DNA from: Ruegeria atlantica
GTDB taxonomy: Bacteria > Pseudomonadota > Alphaproteobacteria > Rhodobacterales > Rhodobacteraceae
Direction: 5' to 3'
NCBI GenBank assembly: GCA_013032095.1
Contig: WQBJ01000009.1
Coordinates: 81,904 to 145,903, forward strand
Length of the DNA: 64,000 nt
Of this stretch, positions 38,889 through 47,651 are shown piece after piece; the first letter of the stretch is position 1, and each line of letters begins with the position of its first letter. The notes under the pieces were generated by a model that was not told where the DNA came from, did not search any database, and worked only from the letters and a program-made list of their open reading frames with translations. The translations under genes and the position numbers were made by a program.

Positions 38889-39622
38889 CAGTAAGTCGCC
38901 CGCCCCCCAGACAGGTCAAACACTGCTCCGGTGTTAAAGCTGCAATCGTCAGACGATAGCCACATGACCATGCGGGCGGCTTCCTCGATCCAGCCCAGAC
39001 GCTTCATCGGAGACTTGTCGATCATGATCTGAACAAAGTCAGGTGCCATCTGGTCCAGAATAGCCGTTTTGATGGCTGCGGGCGCTATACAATTCACCCG
39101 GATATCAGTCTGCGCCAACTCCTTTGCCAAGGACTTGGTGAAGCCGATCACACCTGCCTTGGCCGCCGAATAAGCCGAGGCGTTCGGCGTCCCTTCCTTG
39201 CCCGCAAGCGAAGCCATGTTGACAATGCGGCCAAAGCCACGCTCTTGCATCACCGGCACCACTGCGTGGGCCAGGTAGAATGTTCCCGTCAGGTTTACCT
39301 CAATGACCCGCGCCCATGTCGACGGGTCGTTTTCGACCACGGGCAGGGTCGGTCCGGCAAACCCAGCGTTGTGTGACAAGAAGTCTATTCCGCCAAATGC
39401 CTTACGGGTTGTCGCAACGGCTTTGGCAATCTGATCCGGTTGGCTGATGTCGATCTTGCAAAACAGCGAACCGTCCGGCGCGTCACATGGTTCAGCCAGA
39501 TCCCAGATCGCGACCTTGGCCCCTGCAGCCGCATAGTGTCGGGAGATTTCGGCACCGATCCCTGCGGAGCCACCGGTCACGATCGCAGTGCGACCAGAAA
39601 AATCGTAACTTACATTGCTCAT
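38888..39622 (-). CDS. Short-chain dehydrogenase/reductase
   Basis: A 244-residue classical SDR. The cofactor loop is VTGGSAGIGAEIS, the NAG equivalent is SHNAGFAG, and the catalytic residues are the Ser in MASLAGK and the YSAAK Tyr/Lys. It ends in a typical TGAVFDLSGGRA. It lies between the cupin and aminotransferase genes and probably oxidises a hydroxy intermediate with NAD(P). Confidence 0.92.
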   Translation of the reverse strand: MSNVSYDFSGRTAIVTGGSAGIGAEISRHYAAAGAKVAIWDLAEPCDAPDGSLFCKIDISQPDQIAKAVATTRKAFGGIDFLSHNAGFAGPTLPVVENDPSTWARVIEVNLTGTFYLAHAVVPVMQERGFGRIVNMASLAGKEGTPNASAYSAAKAGVIGFTKSLAKELAQTDIRVNCIAPAAIKTAILDQMAPDFVQIMIDKSPMKRLGWIEEAARMVMWLSSDDCSFNTGAVFDLSGGRATY

Positions 39623-39627
39623 GCGTA

Positions 39628-40158
39628 TTACCGGATAAAGGTTTGGACGTAGTCAGCACCCAGACCGACTTTTTCGAAATGCGCCCGGCACATGTCGATC
39701 TTGGTGAACACATCTTCATAGCCCAGATGGTTTCCGTCCGGATCGACGTAGTACATTACACCGTTGACTTGAAAATAGGTGATCATCTCATCCACATCAT
39801 CGGGCACAACCAGCGTGTGTGTCTCACCCGGCGGTTCAAACACATACCCGCCCTCGCAGGCCTCCCAGTCATGTTCCAGATAATGCCAGCGACCTTTCAG
39901 CACGAAACCGTGGACAGCGTTCGGATGCCGGTGACGGGACAACACGCCGGATTTGGTAACTTTCAGCAGGTTCATCCAATAGCCCTGACTGACATTCAGG
40001 CATAGCGGCCGAAAGAACACATTCTCGGTCTGCTGGACCCACATACGCGGATCGCCTTCAGACAGCGCATCGGGGATCACGATCTCGGGCAATGCGTCCT
40101 GCGGCATCGGGTGTTTGTAGGGAACGCGCGGATTTTCGTCTTCTGTGACCAGTGGCAT
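39628..40158 (-). CDS. Cupin dioxygenase-like protein (2,4'-dihydroxyacetophenone dioxygenase type)
   Basis: A 176-residue single-cupin protein. The metal-binding motif is visible as SRHRHPNAVHGFVLKG, with two histidines, and a later His in PPGETHTLVVP; this fits iron-dependent carbon-carbon-cleaving cupin dioxygenases. The ATG at 40158 has GAGAGGAAG just upstream; a longer reading to 40275 would run through the IclR operator. It is the first gene of the operon 40158-37788, divergent from the IclR gene. Confidence 0.84.
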   Translation of the reverse strand: MPLVTEDENPRVPYKHPMPQDALPEIVIPDALSEGDPRMWVQQTENVFFRPLCLNVSQGYWMNLLKVTKSGVLSRHRHPNAVHGFVLKGRWHYLEHDWEACEGGYVFEPPGETHTLVVPDDVDEMITYFQVNGVMYYVDPDGNHLGYEDVFTKIDMCRAHFEKVGLGADYVQTFIR

Positions 40159-40211
40159 GTGCTTCCTCTCAGACCAGACAGCGGCGGTTTTAGGTTGTAT
40201 TCGTGTGATTT

Positions 40212-40228
40212 TGTCCATATTTTGGACA
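40212..40228. promoter_or_regulatory. Inverted repeat, putative IclR operator
   Basis: TGTCCA and TGGACA form a perfect 6-bp inverted repeat separated by 5 bases. A further TGGACA half-site follows at 40243-40248. It lies in the 109-bp gap between the divergent cupin and IclR genes and is the obvious binding region for IclR control of both. Confidence 0.72.
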
Positions 40229-40267
40229 TAAGAATCTATATATGGACACACTACGCGATCCGCACAG

Positions 40268-41053
40268 ATGGTCAATCAGCAAAAAATCATGACGACAAAA
40301 CGGGTGCAGGGCACCCAAAGCTTTGTCCGCAGCATTGGGTTGCTGCAGCATATATGTGACCGTTCAACACCGCCTGGTGTGCCGGATTTGCTTTCGGAAT
40401 GCGACTTCACCCGCCCAACGCTGTACCGGCTGCTGGGTGGGCTGGAGGCCGAGAATTTGATCACGCAAACACCTGACCGGCGCTACAAGCCTGGGCCGCG
40501 CCTGGTCAACCTGGCGCGCTCGGCGCTGGCCCAAACCGACATCCGCACCCTCGCCAGAGACGCCCTTGAAACACTGCGCGACAAAACCGGTGAAACCGTA
40601 CATCTGGCAATTCCCAGCGGCGAGGGCCTTGTCTACATCGACAAAATCGAAAGCCGCGAAACGGTCAGGATGGGCTCAACGATAGGCACATTTGTACCGC
40701 TGCATTCCAGCGGTGTGGGTAAAGCTTTTTTGTCCGCTCTGCCGGAGCAGGACTTGGTTTCGTATCTTGAACACGCCAGTCTCAAAGCGATCACGCGGTT
40801 CACAACAACAGATCCGGACCTATTGCGCGAACAAATCGAACATTGCCGTACCCAAGGGTACATTTTCGACAATCAAGAGAATGAGGAAGGCATCGTCTGT
40901 TTCGGTGCTGCGATCTTGAATGACCGAGGACATCCGGAGGCTGCTATCAGCGTCTCGGTACCGCTGTTCCGGATAAAGGACGACAAATCGATTTATGCGG
41001 AACCGCTCCTGGATTGCGTTCGGGAGTTGTCAACTCAGTTGGGCAACCCGTAA
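40268..41053 (+). CDS. IclR-family transcriptional regulator
   Basis: A 261-residue (254 if started at 40289) IclR-type regulator. The N-terminal winged HTH includes FVRSIGLLQHI and the recognition part DFTRPTLYRLLGGLEAENLI. The C-terminal effector domain has the family's GETVHLAIPSGEGLVYIDK block. It is divergent from the cupin-SDR-aminotransferase operon and likely controls it through the TGTCCA repeat at 40212-40228. Confidence 0.93.
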   Translation: MVNQQKIMTTKRVQGTQSFVRSIGLLQHICDRSTPPGVPDLLSECDFTRPTLYRLLGGLEAENLITQTPDRRYKPGPRLVNLARSALAQTDIRTLARDALETLRDKTGETVHLAIPSGEGLVYIDKIESRETVRMGSTIGTFVPLHSSGVGKAFLSALPEQDLVSYLEHASLKAITRFTTTDPDLLREQIEHCRTQGYIFDNQENEEGIVCFGAAILNDRGHPEAAISVSVPLFRIKDDKSIYAEPLLDCVRELSTQLGNP

Positions 41054-41118
41054 AACCGACGGGCGCAAGGAGGGAGCGGGCTTTGAACCCACCCAGTTCG
41101 AAAACTGAATATCTGAAG

Positions 41119-42402
41119 TTATCCTGACAGCATCTCCAAAAAGACCTTTCCACGTTCAAAAGTCCACCAACTTGCAATTACGCCGCAAACGAGAGCAATC
41201 GACACTCGCAACGAAACCTCGGGGGTCGGGCCGAGCCTTCTAAACAGCAACAACAGCGGCCAGATTACCAAAACAATTGCAAGCTGCCCGACCTCGACCC
41301 CGACGTTGAACGCCAACAAACTCTGCCAGATGTTCGGGGACGTCACCTGCAGAATTTCGTGCAACACAAAACTGAAGCCGAGGCCATGAAGAAGCCCCAT
41401 CAGGACAGTAATGGCAAACACTTTTCTATTGGAGTCTTTCCCTGAGTTATCCTCCATAACCGCCAGAAATGCCGCGTAGATGATCGACAATGCGATGCCC
41501 GTTTCAACGAAAGGAACAAACCACGCCGCGGATGGCACGTAGCCAAAAAATCCGAGCGACAGGGTCACGCTGTGGCCAACCGTAAAGCCGGTGACCCGCC
41601 AGAGAAGCGCATGCAGGCCACTCGCGCCGATGACGAGGCATATCACAAACAACACATGGTCAATGCCTTCCAGAATGTGGCGAACGCCTTCCCAGATGAA
41701 TGTAGCAATGCCCGCAATTCTGGACCTGGAAATTTCTACTGGTTCATCCATCAGGCCACGGGTTCGAAAGACCAGCGGATCACCAGAGCCATAGTCCAGA
41801 ATGAGGTTCGCCGTCATCTCCTGATCTGGCAAACCGGGATTCAGAAGACTTGATAGAATATAGGACGATGGCGCGCGCCCAAGATCGTAGAATATCGTGA
41901 CATCCACCACCACGTCGCCGACATAGGCAGGCGGAATACCAAAAAAGGTCGAGCCATTTGATACCGCCTGTTTGGCCTCACTCAACGTCGCAAAACCCGG
42001 CTCTTCGTTCACTCGATGCACCAATACGGTCTCGACAACTCCAAAATCTCGCGCGCCTTGGGTTTCCAAAACCGTATTGGTTTCCGCAATACGGCCCAGG
42101 CCAAGAGGATCGGCAGCAAGTTCTGTCGGGTCGACAAAATGTACCACCTTGCCGTCCTCCAACGCGTTTGTTGTGAAAGGTGCTGCTGCCGGCAAACCGT
42201 CTTCGCCCAGCTCGCCAGTCTTGTCTGCCACAAGATACGGCATCGGTATGCGAAGAAAGATGCGAAGACCATCGCTTGTGTGCTCAACATGAAACACGCG
42301 CACATTGAGGTTCAGAAGGAAATGGGCCTGACTGGCGACTGCAAAGACGATCAGGCAGACAGTTGCCAGAACTAAGAGTGTATTACGCAGCCAATTAGAC
42401 AT
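41119..42402 (-). CDS. HupE/UreJ-family membrane protein
   Basis: A 427-residue protein. After an N-terminal hydrophobic leader (about residues 5-27), a ~190-residue extracytoplasmic beta-rich domain is followed by a C-terminal membrane half with about six helices. The second half carries the HupE/UreJ signature of histidines (RHILEGIDHVLFVICLV, then FTVGHSVTLSLG and LLHGLGFS). Family members are thought to be metal permeases, often for nickel or cobalt, but substrates are rarely proved. The ATG at 42402 overlaps the upstream gene by 8 bases; the longer reading to 42564 is not used. Confidence 0.85.
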   Translation of the reverse strand: MSNWLRNTLLVLATVCLIVFAVASQAHFLLNLNVRVFHVEHTSDGLRIFLRIPMPYLVADKTGELGEDGLPAAAPFTTNALEDGKVVHFVDPTELAADPLGLGRIAETNTVLETQGARDFGVVETVLVHRVNEEPGFATLSEAKQAVSNGSTFFGIPPAYVGDVVVDVTIFYDLGRAPSSYILSSLLNPGLPDQEMTANLILDYGSGDPLVFRTRGLMDEPVEISRSRIAGIATFIWEGVRHILEGIDHVLFVICLVIGASGLHALLWRVTGFTVGHSVTLSLGFFGYVPSAAWFVPFVETGIALSIIYAAFLAVMEDNSGKDSNRKVFAITVLMGLLHGLGFSFVLHEILQVTSPNIWQSLLAFNVGVEVGQLAIVLVIWPLLLLFRRLGPTPEVSLRVSIALVCGVIASWWTFERGKVFLEMLSG

Positions 42403-44182
42403 CTGGTGAGCGTGCCTCCAACACTGTGATTGCCGAGAGGATCCAGTTTCCCCGGTCGGGCCGGAATTCCACCCGTGCGCGATAGTCCACCCAGCGTCGG
42501 TGATCATGCCCCCAGTGTCCGGCTCGGGCATCGACACGCCATTGCGCGACGCCTTCGAAGGCACCGTGACGGTTCATGTCACCTTCGACGATTGCGACAT
42601 CCGTGACATCGGTAATTTGCGCACGCCCTCCGCCAGGCACCTGAATCGTCAGGCTTGTTTCCAGTTCCGCCGCCACGTCAGCTTGCGATGCGTCGAAGAC
42701 TATTGGCCCTAGAGCTTCTTTCCGTCCGTCCGGGCGCATTTCCAGTCCAGCCACGTAGATGTTCAGCAGAAGTTGGGAAAAAACCGCCGCGGCAAATTGA
42801 TCTTCGGTCTGACCGGAGATCTGTGTCACGAACGGAACCTTGTTTTTCCCTGACATTGCCATGCCCGCGACCACGCACCCCAGGGCGAGTGCCGCGAACC
42901 CAAATCGCACGGATTTCTGCACGGAACTGGCCGCAATCACTCCTGCTCCGGCGGCAAGGACAAAGAACAGCAGGGCCCAAAACGGAACAAAAACTACTCC
43001 TGCCGCCTGAATTGGCGCGACGTTGGGATTTTCGTATCGTTTCAAGTGGTTGGTCCAGATGACCTCAGGGTCGTCAGGAGACGCCCAATTGTAAAACGGG
43101 CCAGCACTGTCGGTCAGCGTCACGGGAACCTTCTGGATATTTTCGTCAAACATGTCCCAAGAGATCGACGCCGTGGCCGGTAAATCTGGAACGGGATAGG
43201 ACAGTATCACGCCGACAAAGGTCGTGTCGGCAATGAGCATCGGTGAGCCTTCGACCACCTGATACCCCCGCTCCCCAATCGTCAGAAATGATCCTCGAAC
43301 CGATGCGGGGGCAACGAACTCACCCGAAATGCGCACTGGATTGTGAACCGTGAACTCTTTCAGAGCTGCGGCCAAAAGTTGGGACTGGCGTACAGGGTCC
43401 AGGCTGGCACCAGTCGCCAGGTTTTCGCCGATCCACGGTGCAAGTTCCCGAACACGGATAAGGACTTCGTGCCGAAGCTCCCGCGGTGCTACATACAGAA
43501 ACGAACTGGTGCCGCTTTGCGCGGCACGATTGAGGTTCGGGTTGCTGAAGGCGGTATACCATGGGTCGGGCCAATTGATCCGAAGCTGAGTATCATTTTT
43601 CAGAAAGCGGAACCGAGTGACGGGCACAGCGCGGTCAAAAACCATGAACCCGGTGGATGCGACCGGCGATCCATCCGCAGCATAAATGGGTCGGATGATC
43701 AGGGTTTCGGGCCGCGCGCCCTCAAAGCTGAAGAAGGCCTCAAGGTAAAAAACGTCGGGATTATCAGGCGGTCCGGGTACTACGGCTCCGGAAATGGGGT
43801 CCTTCATGCCAGCAAACGGAGAAGCCCGGTCAATTCGTTTTCGGCGCTCCATGCTCAAAAAATGGAACCGCAGGGCTCGTCCGTCAGCGTGGGCGACAAA
43901 AAACACATTCTTATCCTGATCCGGGGATTGAAGTAATGAAGCCGGAGTCGAAAGCGGGCTAGCCACAAGTTCTGACGACAGCGCGCGTTGGAAAATCGGC
44001 AAATCCTCGGGATAAATTTCCAACTCCAGTCGAACGCCTTCATCTTCCAGTCGGAAAACAGCGATATTTTTCGCGACTTCGGCCCCACTGAACGGGACCA
44101 CGTCCCCTTTTGCGGTGGTCGCCAAGACAGAAACCGCCACTATTGCCATCAAGCCTCTGATCTGTTTCGACAATATCGCCAT
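42395..44182 (-). CDS. Unknown exported/membrane protein, 595 aa
   Basis: No known family is recognised. The N-terminus looks like a signal peptide (about residues 8-26). A ~370-residue extracytoplasmic region follows, then two adjacent transmembrane segments at about 395-418 and 427-443. A C-terminal ~150-residue domain ends with aromatic and Arg-rich strands (HWGHDHRRWVDYRARVEF). It is coupled to the HupE-like gene by an 8-base overlap, so the two probably work together at the inner membrane. Confidence 0.8.
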   Translation of the reverse strand: MAILSKQIRGLMAIVAVSVLATTAKGDVVPFSGAEVAKNIAVFRLEDEGVRLELEIYPEDLPIFQRALSSELVASPLSTPASLLQSPDQDKNVFFVAHADGRALRFHFLSMERRKRIDRASPFAGMKDPISGAVVPGPPDNPDVFYLEAFFSFEGARPETLIIRPIYAADGSPVASTGFMVFDRAVPVTRFRFLKNDTQLRINWPDPWYTAFSNPNLNRAAQSGTSSFLYVAPRELRHEVLIRVRELAPWIGENLATGASLDPVRQSQLLAAALKEFTVHNPVRISGEFVAPASVRGSFLTIGERGYQVVEGSPMLIADTTFVGVILSYPVPDLPATASISWDMFDENIQKVPVTLTDSAGPFYNWASPDDPEVIWTNHLKRYENPNVAPIQAAGVVFVPFWALLFFVLAAGAGVIAASSVQKSVRFGFAALALGCVVAGMAMSGKNKVPFVTQISGQTEDQFAAAVFSQLLLNIYVAGLEMRPDGRKEALGPIVFDASQADVAAELETSLTIQVPGGGRAQITDVTDVAIVEGDMNRHGAFEGVAQWRVDARAGHWGHDHRRWVDYRARVEFRPDRGNWILSAITVLEARSPDV

Positions 44183-44212
44183 AAGCCATACAAACGCCGA
44201 TAGGCGCCCTTT

Positions 44213-45028
44213 CTACTTTTTCGGATACACGAGTGTCATGGACAGTCGCCCTCCCCACCCGTCAGGGCCGGAATCCGGAGAGGTCAGGTAGTATCGTGCG
44301 CCCGCTTGAAGAGACACGCGTTGTTTTCCGATCTTGACCAGCTTGGAAATCATGAAATTCACCGGGGCGGTCCATTCCTCAGCGTTCCAGTCATAAGTGG
44401 ATTCCGAATTCAGTGTGTATGTCCAAGCCTTCTGGGTGGTGTGCGCCAGGAAAGGCTGGACATAGGTCGAGTCGATGTCGCTGCTTTCGAAGGACCAGAT
44501 GTGATTGGCCAGCTCGCCTATGGTCCAAGGTCCCTCTTGCACCAGAACGACCCCGGTTACGCCACCCCCCCATTCGCCAACGCCCAACTCTCGGTCACTG
44601 GATGTCGGCACGTAAAAGATTGGCCCAACTCCCCAGGTAAATGACGATTTTGTCGGGCTGAACCATAGGCTTACCGTCGTATCTCTGAAGCCTTGGTTGT
44701 TTCCGGACATTCCGGAAACGTCATTCTGCCATTTGTAGGGAATGATCGTGCGTGTGATCAGGTTCAGATTGTCGCTCAAGGAAAATGGGATGACGGGCTG
44801 AATGTTCAGAGTCGTCTGATTGCCATCGGCGCTGCCATACCCGCTGTCGTAGTTGAACTGGAACGGAACCGAGATCAATGAGGCCAGCGGGTTCGATAGT
44901 TGCTTCGCCAGTTCCGAGTCATCAGCGACCACCGGCGGTGTCAAAATCCAAGCGAGAACAGACGCTGAGATCAGGGCGCTCTGTCGAGGCAGGCATAATG
45001 CCGAGTATTTGGCGCAGATTTTCATCAA
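44213..45028 (-). CDS. Outer-membrane beta-barrel-like protein (MetA-pathway/transporter type)
   Basis: A 271-residue protein with an N-terminal signal region ending near VVADD. Its body is rich in alternating beta-strand patterns such as TTLNIQPVIPFSLSDNLNLI and SMTLVYPKK at the C-terminus. This is the layout of outer-membrane proteins of the phenol-degradation MetA-like family, which are predicted barrels. It is likely surface-facing and may import or sense a ligand for the cluster. The specific role is not known. Confidence 0.75.
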   Translation of the reverse strand: MMKICAKYSALCLPRQSALISASVLAWILTPPVVADDSELAKQLSNPLASLISVPFQFNYDSGYGSADGNQTTLNIQPVIPFSLSDNLNLITRTIIPYKWQNDVSGMSGNNQGFRDTTVSLWFSPTKSSFTWGVGPIFYVPTSSDRELGVGEWGGGVTGVVLVQEGPWTIGELANHIWSFESSDIDSTYVQPFLAHTTQKAWTYTLNSESTYDWNAEEWTAPVNFMISKLVKIGKQRVSLQAGARYYLTSPDSGPDGWGGRLSMTLVYPKK

Positions 45029-45154
45029 ACTGGTCTTTTCTCAGAGCAATGAACCAAAACGTCATAGGACAAGTGGGGCAAGCGTTCAGCAAACTGGTGC
45101 TTGTATTCAGACCTGAAGCTTCGTGATTTCAGATGGTTCGCTGTGACCCCGTGA

Positions 45155-45177
45155 GGCGCGCCCGGCGAGGGCGCGCC
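45155..45177 (-). terminator. GC-rich hairpin after MBL-fold gene
   Basis: A perfect 9-bp stem (45155-45163 with 45169-45177, GGCGCGCCC/GGGCGCGCC) and 5-base loop lies 14 bases beyond the hydrolase stop on the minus strand. No T-tract follows, so it may slow or process the transcript instead of ending it fully. Confidence 0.5.
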
Positions 45178-45190
45178 AATTGAAACCGGA

Positions 45191-46399
45191 TTATTTGTCG
45201 TCCGGCATTTTCGGCGGTGTGTACCCTTTCCACTTCCCGGCCAAAATTTTGTCAGATGGCTTCTTTTCCTCGGACCGTGGCGCATTGTTGTACGCCTCTG
45301 TGACAGATGGCGGCAGCGCGTATTCATCCACCGACGCTTCGCGCACGATGATCTTGTCCTTGGTGACGTTTATAACCGTAAGATCGCGTGTGAGCGTAAG
45401 ATCCCCGTCATAGGTCGTACGAATGCCTTCGAGGATTGCTTGGTAATTCTCGGGGGAAAGCACCGAATGATATCCAACCGCATGACGAGGCTGGACTTCG
45501 GCCATGACTTTGCCAAAGGCCGCAGGCTCGGTGTGAACGCGTGTAGATACATACGTCGCTTGACCCAAGGTCCAACCGAAGTAGGGTGCCAGCGCTTTCG
45601 GTGGCAGGAAGGCTTCGTGCGATGCGATGTCTGCGCCTTTGGCGTATTTCACGTACCAATTGTTCGGATAGGTGTCGCCACCGAATACATATTTCAGCCC
45701 GTTCCATTCCAGAGAATAACTCACCGACCCATCCAGAAGATGAATGGCCGGCCAGGATCGGATCGTTACACCGTTTTCCTGATATACGATCTCGTTTTCC
45801 TGCATGTAGTCGAATTCTGTCACTTCGATCTTGCCGCCATCGTCCGGCAATGCGCCTGTCCGACCTTCAAGATCCCAGGCGTAGGCTTTTTGGCTGTTTT
45901 CAACAAAAGCCTTTATGCCCAATTCCGGAGTCGATCCGGTTGGCCCGTATATCCGCAACGGGGTGTAGCGACCGGACAGCCAACTGCCGATGTGCAGCCC
46001 CATGAAGTCCCCAACATGATCGACATGCAGGTGGCTGATGAATACTTTGTCAATTTTCGAGAAATCCGGCCGAAGCGAGAACAGGTTGCCCATCGAACCC
46101 ATTCCGACGTCGAACAAGAACACATCACCATTGCCAAGCTCTACCAAAAACGAAATGGACACGGCGGCCTTTGTTTGGTTCGGCATGCCGGTTCCCAACG
46201 CGGTAATCCGCATTTCATCTGTTCCCAGAATTTCCGTATTTGGGAAATAGCTGGCCGGATACTCTTCATCGCTGATTTGGGTTGCTGTTCGCCCGGTCGG
46301 CAGGTTTTCGGCCAGAGCCGCCGCCGCACCGAGGGAAAGGGCCGTTGCCGTACAAGCCAACGCCACATTCCGACATTTTCTACCAATGGTTAAAAACAT
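45191..46399 (-). CDS. Periplasmic metallo-beta-lactamase-fold hydrolase
   Basis: A 402-residue MBL-fold protein with a signal peptide (about residues 1-30, ending AAALA). The metal-binding motif is HLHVDH at residues 123-128, followed by further His/Asp positions and FGGDTYPNN. It is larger than typical lactamases. It resembles the exported MBL proteins seen in roseobacters and may hydrolyse a phosphate or lactone-type bond; the substrate is not known. GGAGGGAACT lies just before the ATG. Confidence 0.86.
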   Translation of the reverse strand: MFLTIGRKCRNVALACTATALSLGAAAALAENLPTGRTATQISDEEYPASYFPNTEILGTDEMRITALGTGMPNQTKAAVSISFLVELGNGDVFLFDVGMGSMGNLFSLRPDFSKIDKVFISHLHVDHVGDFMGLHIGSWLSGRYTPLRIYGPTGSTPELGIKAFVENSQKAYAWDLEGRTGALPDDGGKIEVTEFDYMQENEIVYQENGVTIRSWPAIHLLDGSVSYSLEWNGLKYVFGGDTYPNNWYVKYAKGADIASHEAFLPPKALAPYFGWTLGQATYVSTRVHTEPAAFGKVMAEVQPRHAVGYHSVLSPENYQAILEGIRTTYDGDLTLTRDLTVINVTKDKIIVREASVDEYALPPSVTEAYNNAPRSEEKKPSDKILAGKWKGYTPPKMPDDK

Positions 46400-46497
46400 A
46401 GTTCCCTCCTTCGTTTCTGATGTTCACAAGTGGGGCAGTCATGTCGGCTCTCTGTTGTCCGGCCGCTTGTCTGAAATTCGGTCTGTTTTCTCCTGTC

Positions 46498-47082
46498 TCA
46501 GTTGCAGGCGATGCCGGGTCCGCAATTGCAAAGATCGTCCGCGTCGGTGGCTTCACAATTGCGTACCGCGCGACGCTCGTGCCGACGATGTACGCCCGCC
46601 ACCGAGCCCGGCGACATGGGGTGTCCGAAATGGTCGATGAACAATGTGCCCGGACCTGTGGTTTGCGGAATATCTCCCGTGATCACCTTGACCCCGGAAT
46701 ACGTCATCGTCCCCGAGCCACTCAGCGGGCGTTGCGACAGTTCGACAACAACGTCTACGGGCTGCGCACCGTCGGCAACGATGGTCAGCAAGGCGTTGGG
46801 CGGGTCTACGGCAAAGCTGTCATCGCCTTCGGACACCATGTCCAAAAAGCCTTCTATGCTCAGCACACCTGCATAGCGAACTGGACGATCGCAGAAGAAT
46901 GTGACGATCGGGCTGACATCTTCCATGGTTATCGTGTCACCGGCCATAGAAACCGAACCAGCATTGTGCACAAACAGCGCCTTGCATTCTTCGCTACTGC
47001 TGTCCTGTGCGTAAGCGACGGACATGAGACCGATCATGATGGTAAATGCGGTGAGAAGCACTTTGCGAAATCGTTTAACCAT
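46498..47082 (-). CDS. Secreted protein of unknown function with Cys-rich tail
   Basis: A 194-residue protein with a signal peptide (MVKRFRKVLLTAFTIMIG..., cleavage likely after AYA). It contains six cysteines, four of them clustered in the last 25 residues (RNCEATDADDLCNCGPGIAC). This could be a metal site or disulfide-stabilised tail. The start at 47082 leaves 6 bases between AGGAG and ATG, whereas the next ATG upstream would overlap that ribosome-binding site. No family is recognised. Confidence 0.72.
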   Translation of the reverse strand: MVKRFRKVLLTAFTIMIGLMSVAYAQDSSSEECKALFVHNAGSVSMAGDTITMEDVSPIVTFFCDRPVRYAGVLSIEGFLDMVSEGDDSFAVDPPNALLTIVADGAQPVDVVVELSQRPLSGSGTMTYSGVKVITGDIPQTTGPGTLFIDHFGHPMSPGSVAGVHRRHERRAVRNCEATDADDLCNCGPGIACN

Positions 47083-47155
47083 TCCCATCTCCTTGCATGC
47101 GCGACCGAGGGTCATCGTGTCGGGCAGCCCACTCGTTTAGCCGACAGTTTATTTT

Positions 47156-47464
47156 TTATCTGTGCCCCTGAGCCTTGGGGCCTGTCGCCTCCTGATTGAC
47201 GTATTCCATCAGTTCGAGCCTCAGATCCTTGCAGATCTGTTGAAATTCAACCGCTCGGACCCGTCCGTTCTCTCCTTGCGCCTCAAAACCGCGCAACGCG
47301 ATTACCGCCTCGCCGAAGTCGCGGCAAATGGCCTGAAACTTTGGATCGCTCCGCGACAAGGACATGATCATGAACTCATCGCTGGGCGACTGGTTCACCA
47401 GTTCGGTACAACCGGCAGAAAGATAATTTTCCACTTGGTCCCCCCCGTAAAAGCCATTGGCCAT
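47156..47464 (-). CDS. Small hypothetical protein
   Basis: A 102-residue protein of unknown family, mostly charged and helical, with cysteines at three positions (AGCTEL, ICRDF, ICKDL). It lies upstream of the secreted protein gene on the same strand and would be the first gene of the 47464-41119 group. Support comes from position and composition; no conserved motif is seen. Confidence 0.5.
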   Translation of the reverse strand: MANGFYGGDQVENYLSAGCTELVNQSPSDEFMIMSLSRSDPKFQAICRDFGEAVIALRGFEAQGENGRVRAVEFQQICKDLRLELMEYVNQEATGPKAQGHR

Positions 47465-47651
47465 CAGTGAGAAACTCTTTTCAGCGAAACATCCATACGG
47501 ATACCCCGTGGCGACATCAGACTAACAGTTGAGAACCCGGGCTTGGGGTACAGAACATGTTTGGAACATGTAAAAAACATTAAAAATTCTTTGGTTTGAA
47601 TGTAATACTGGACGCAACGCGACTCAGCCAGCTACTGTTTGAAGCGAGTGG

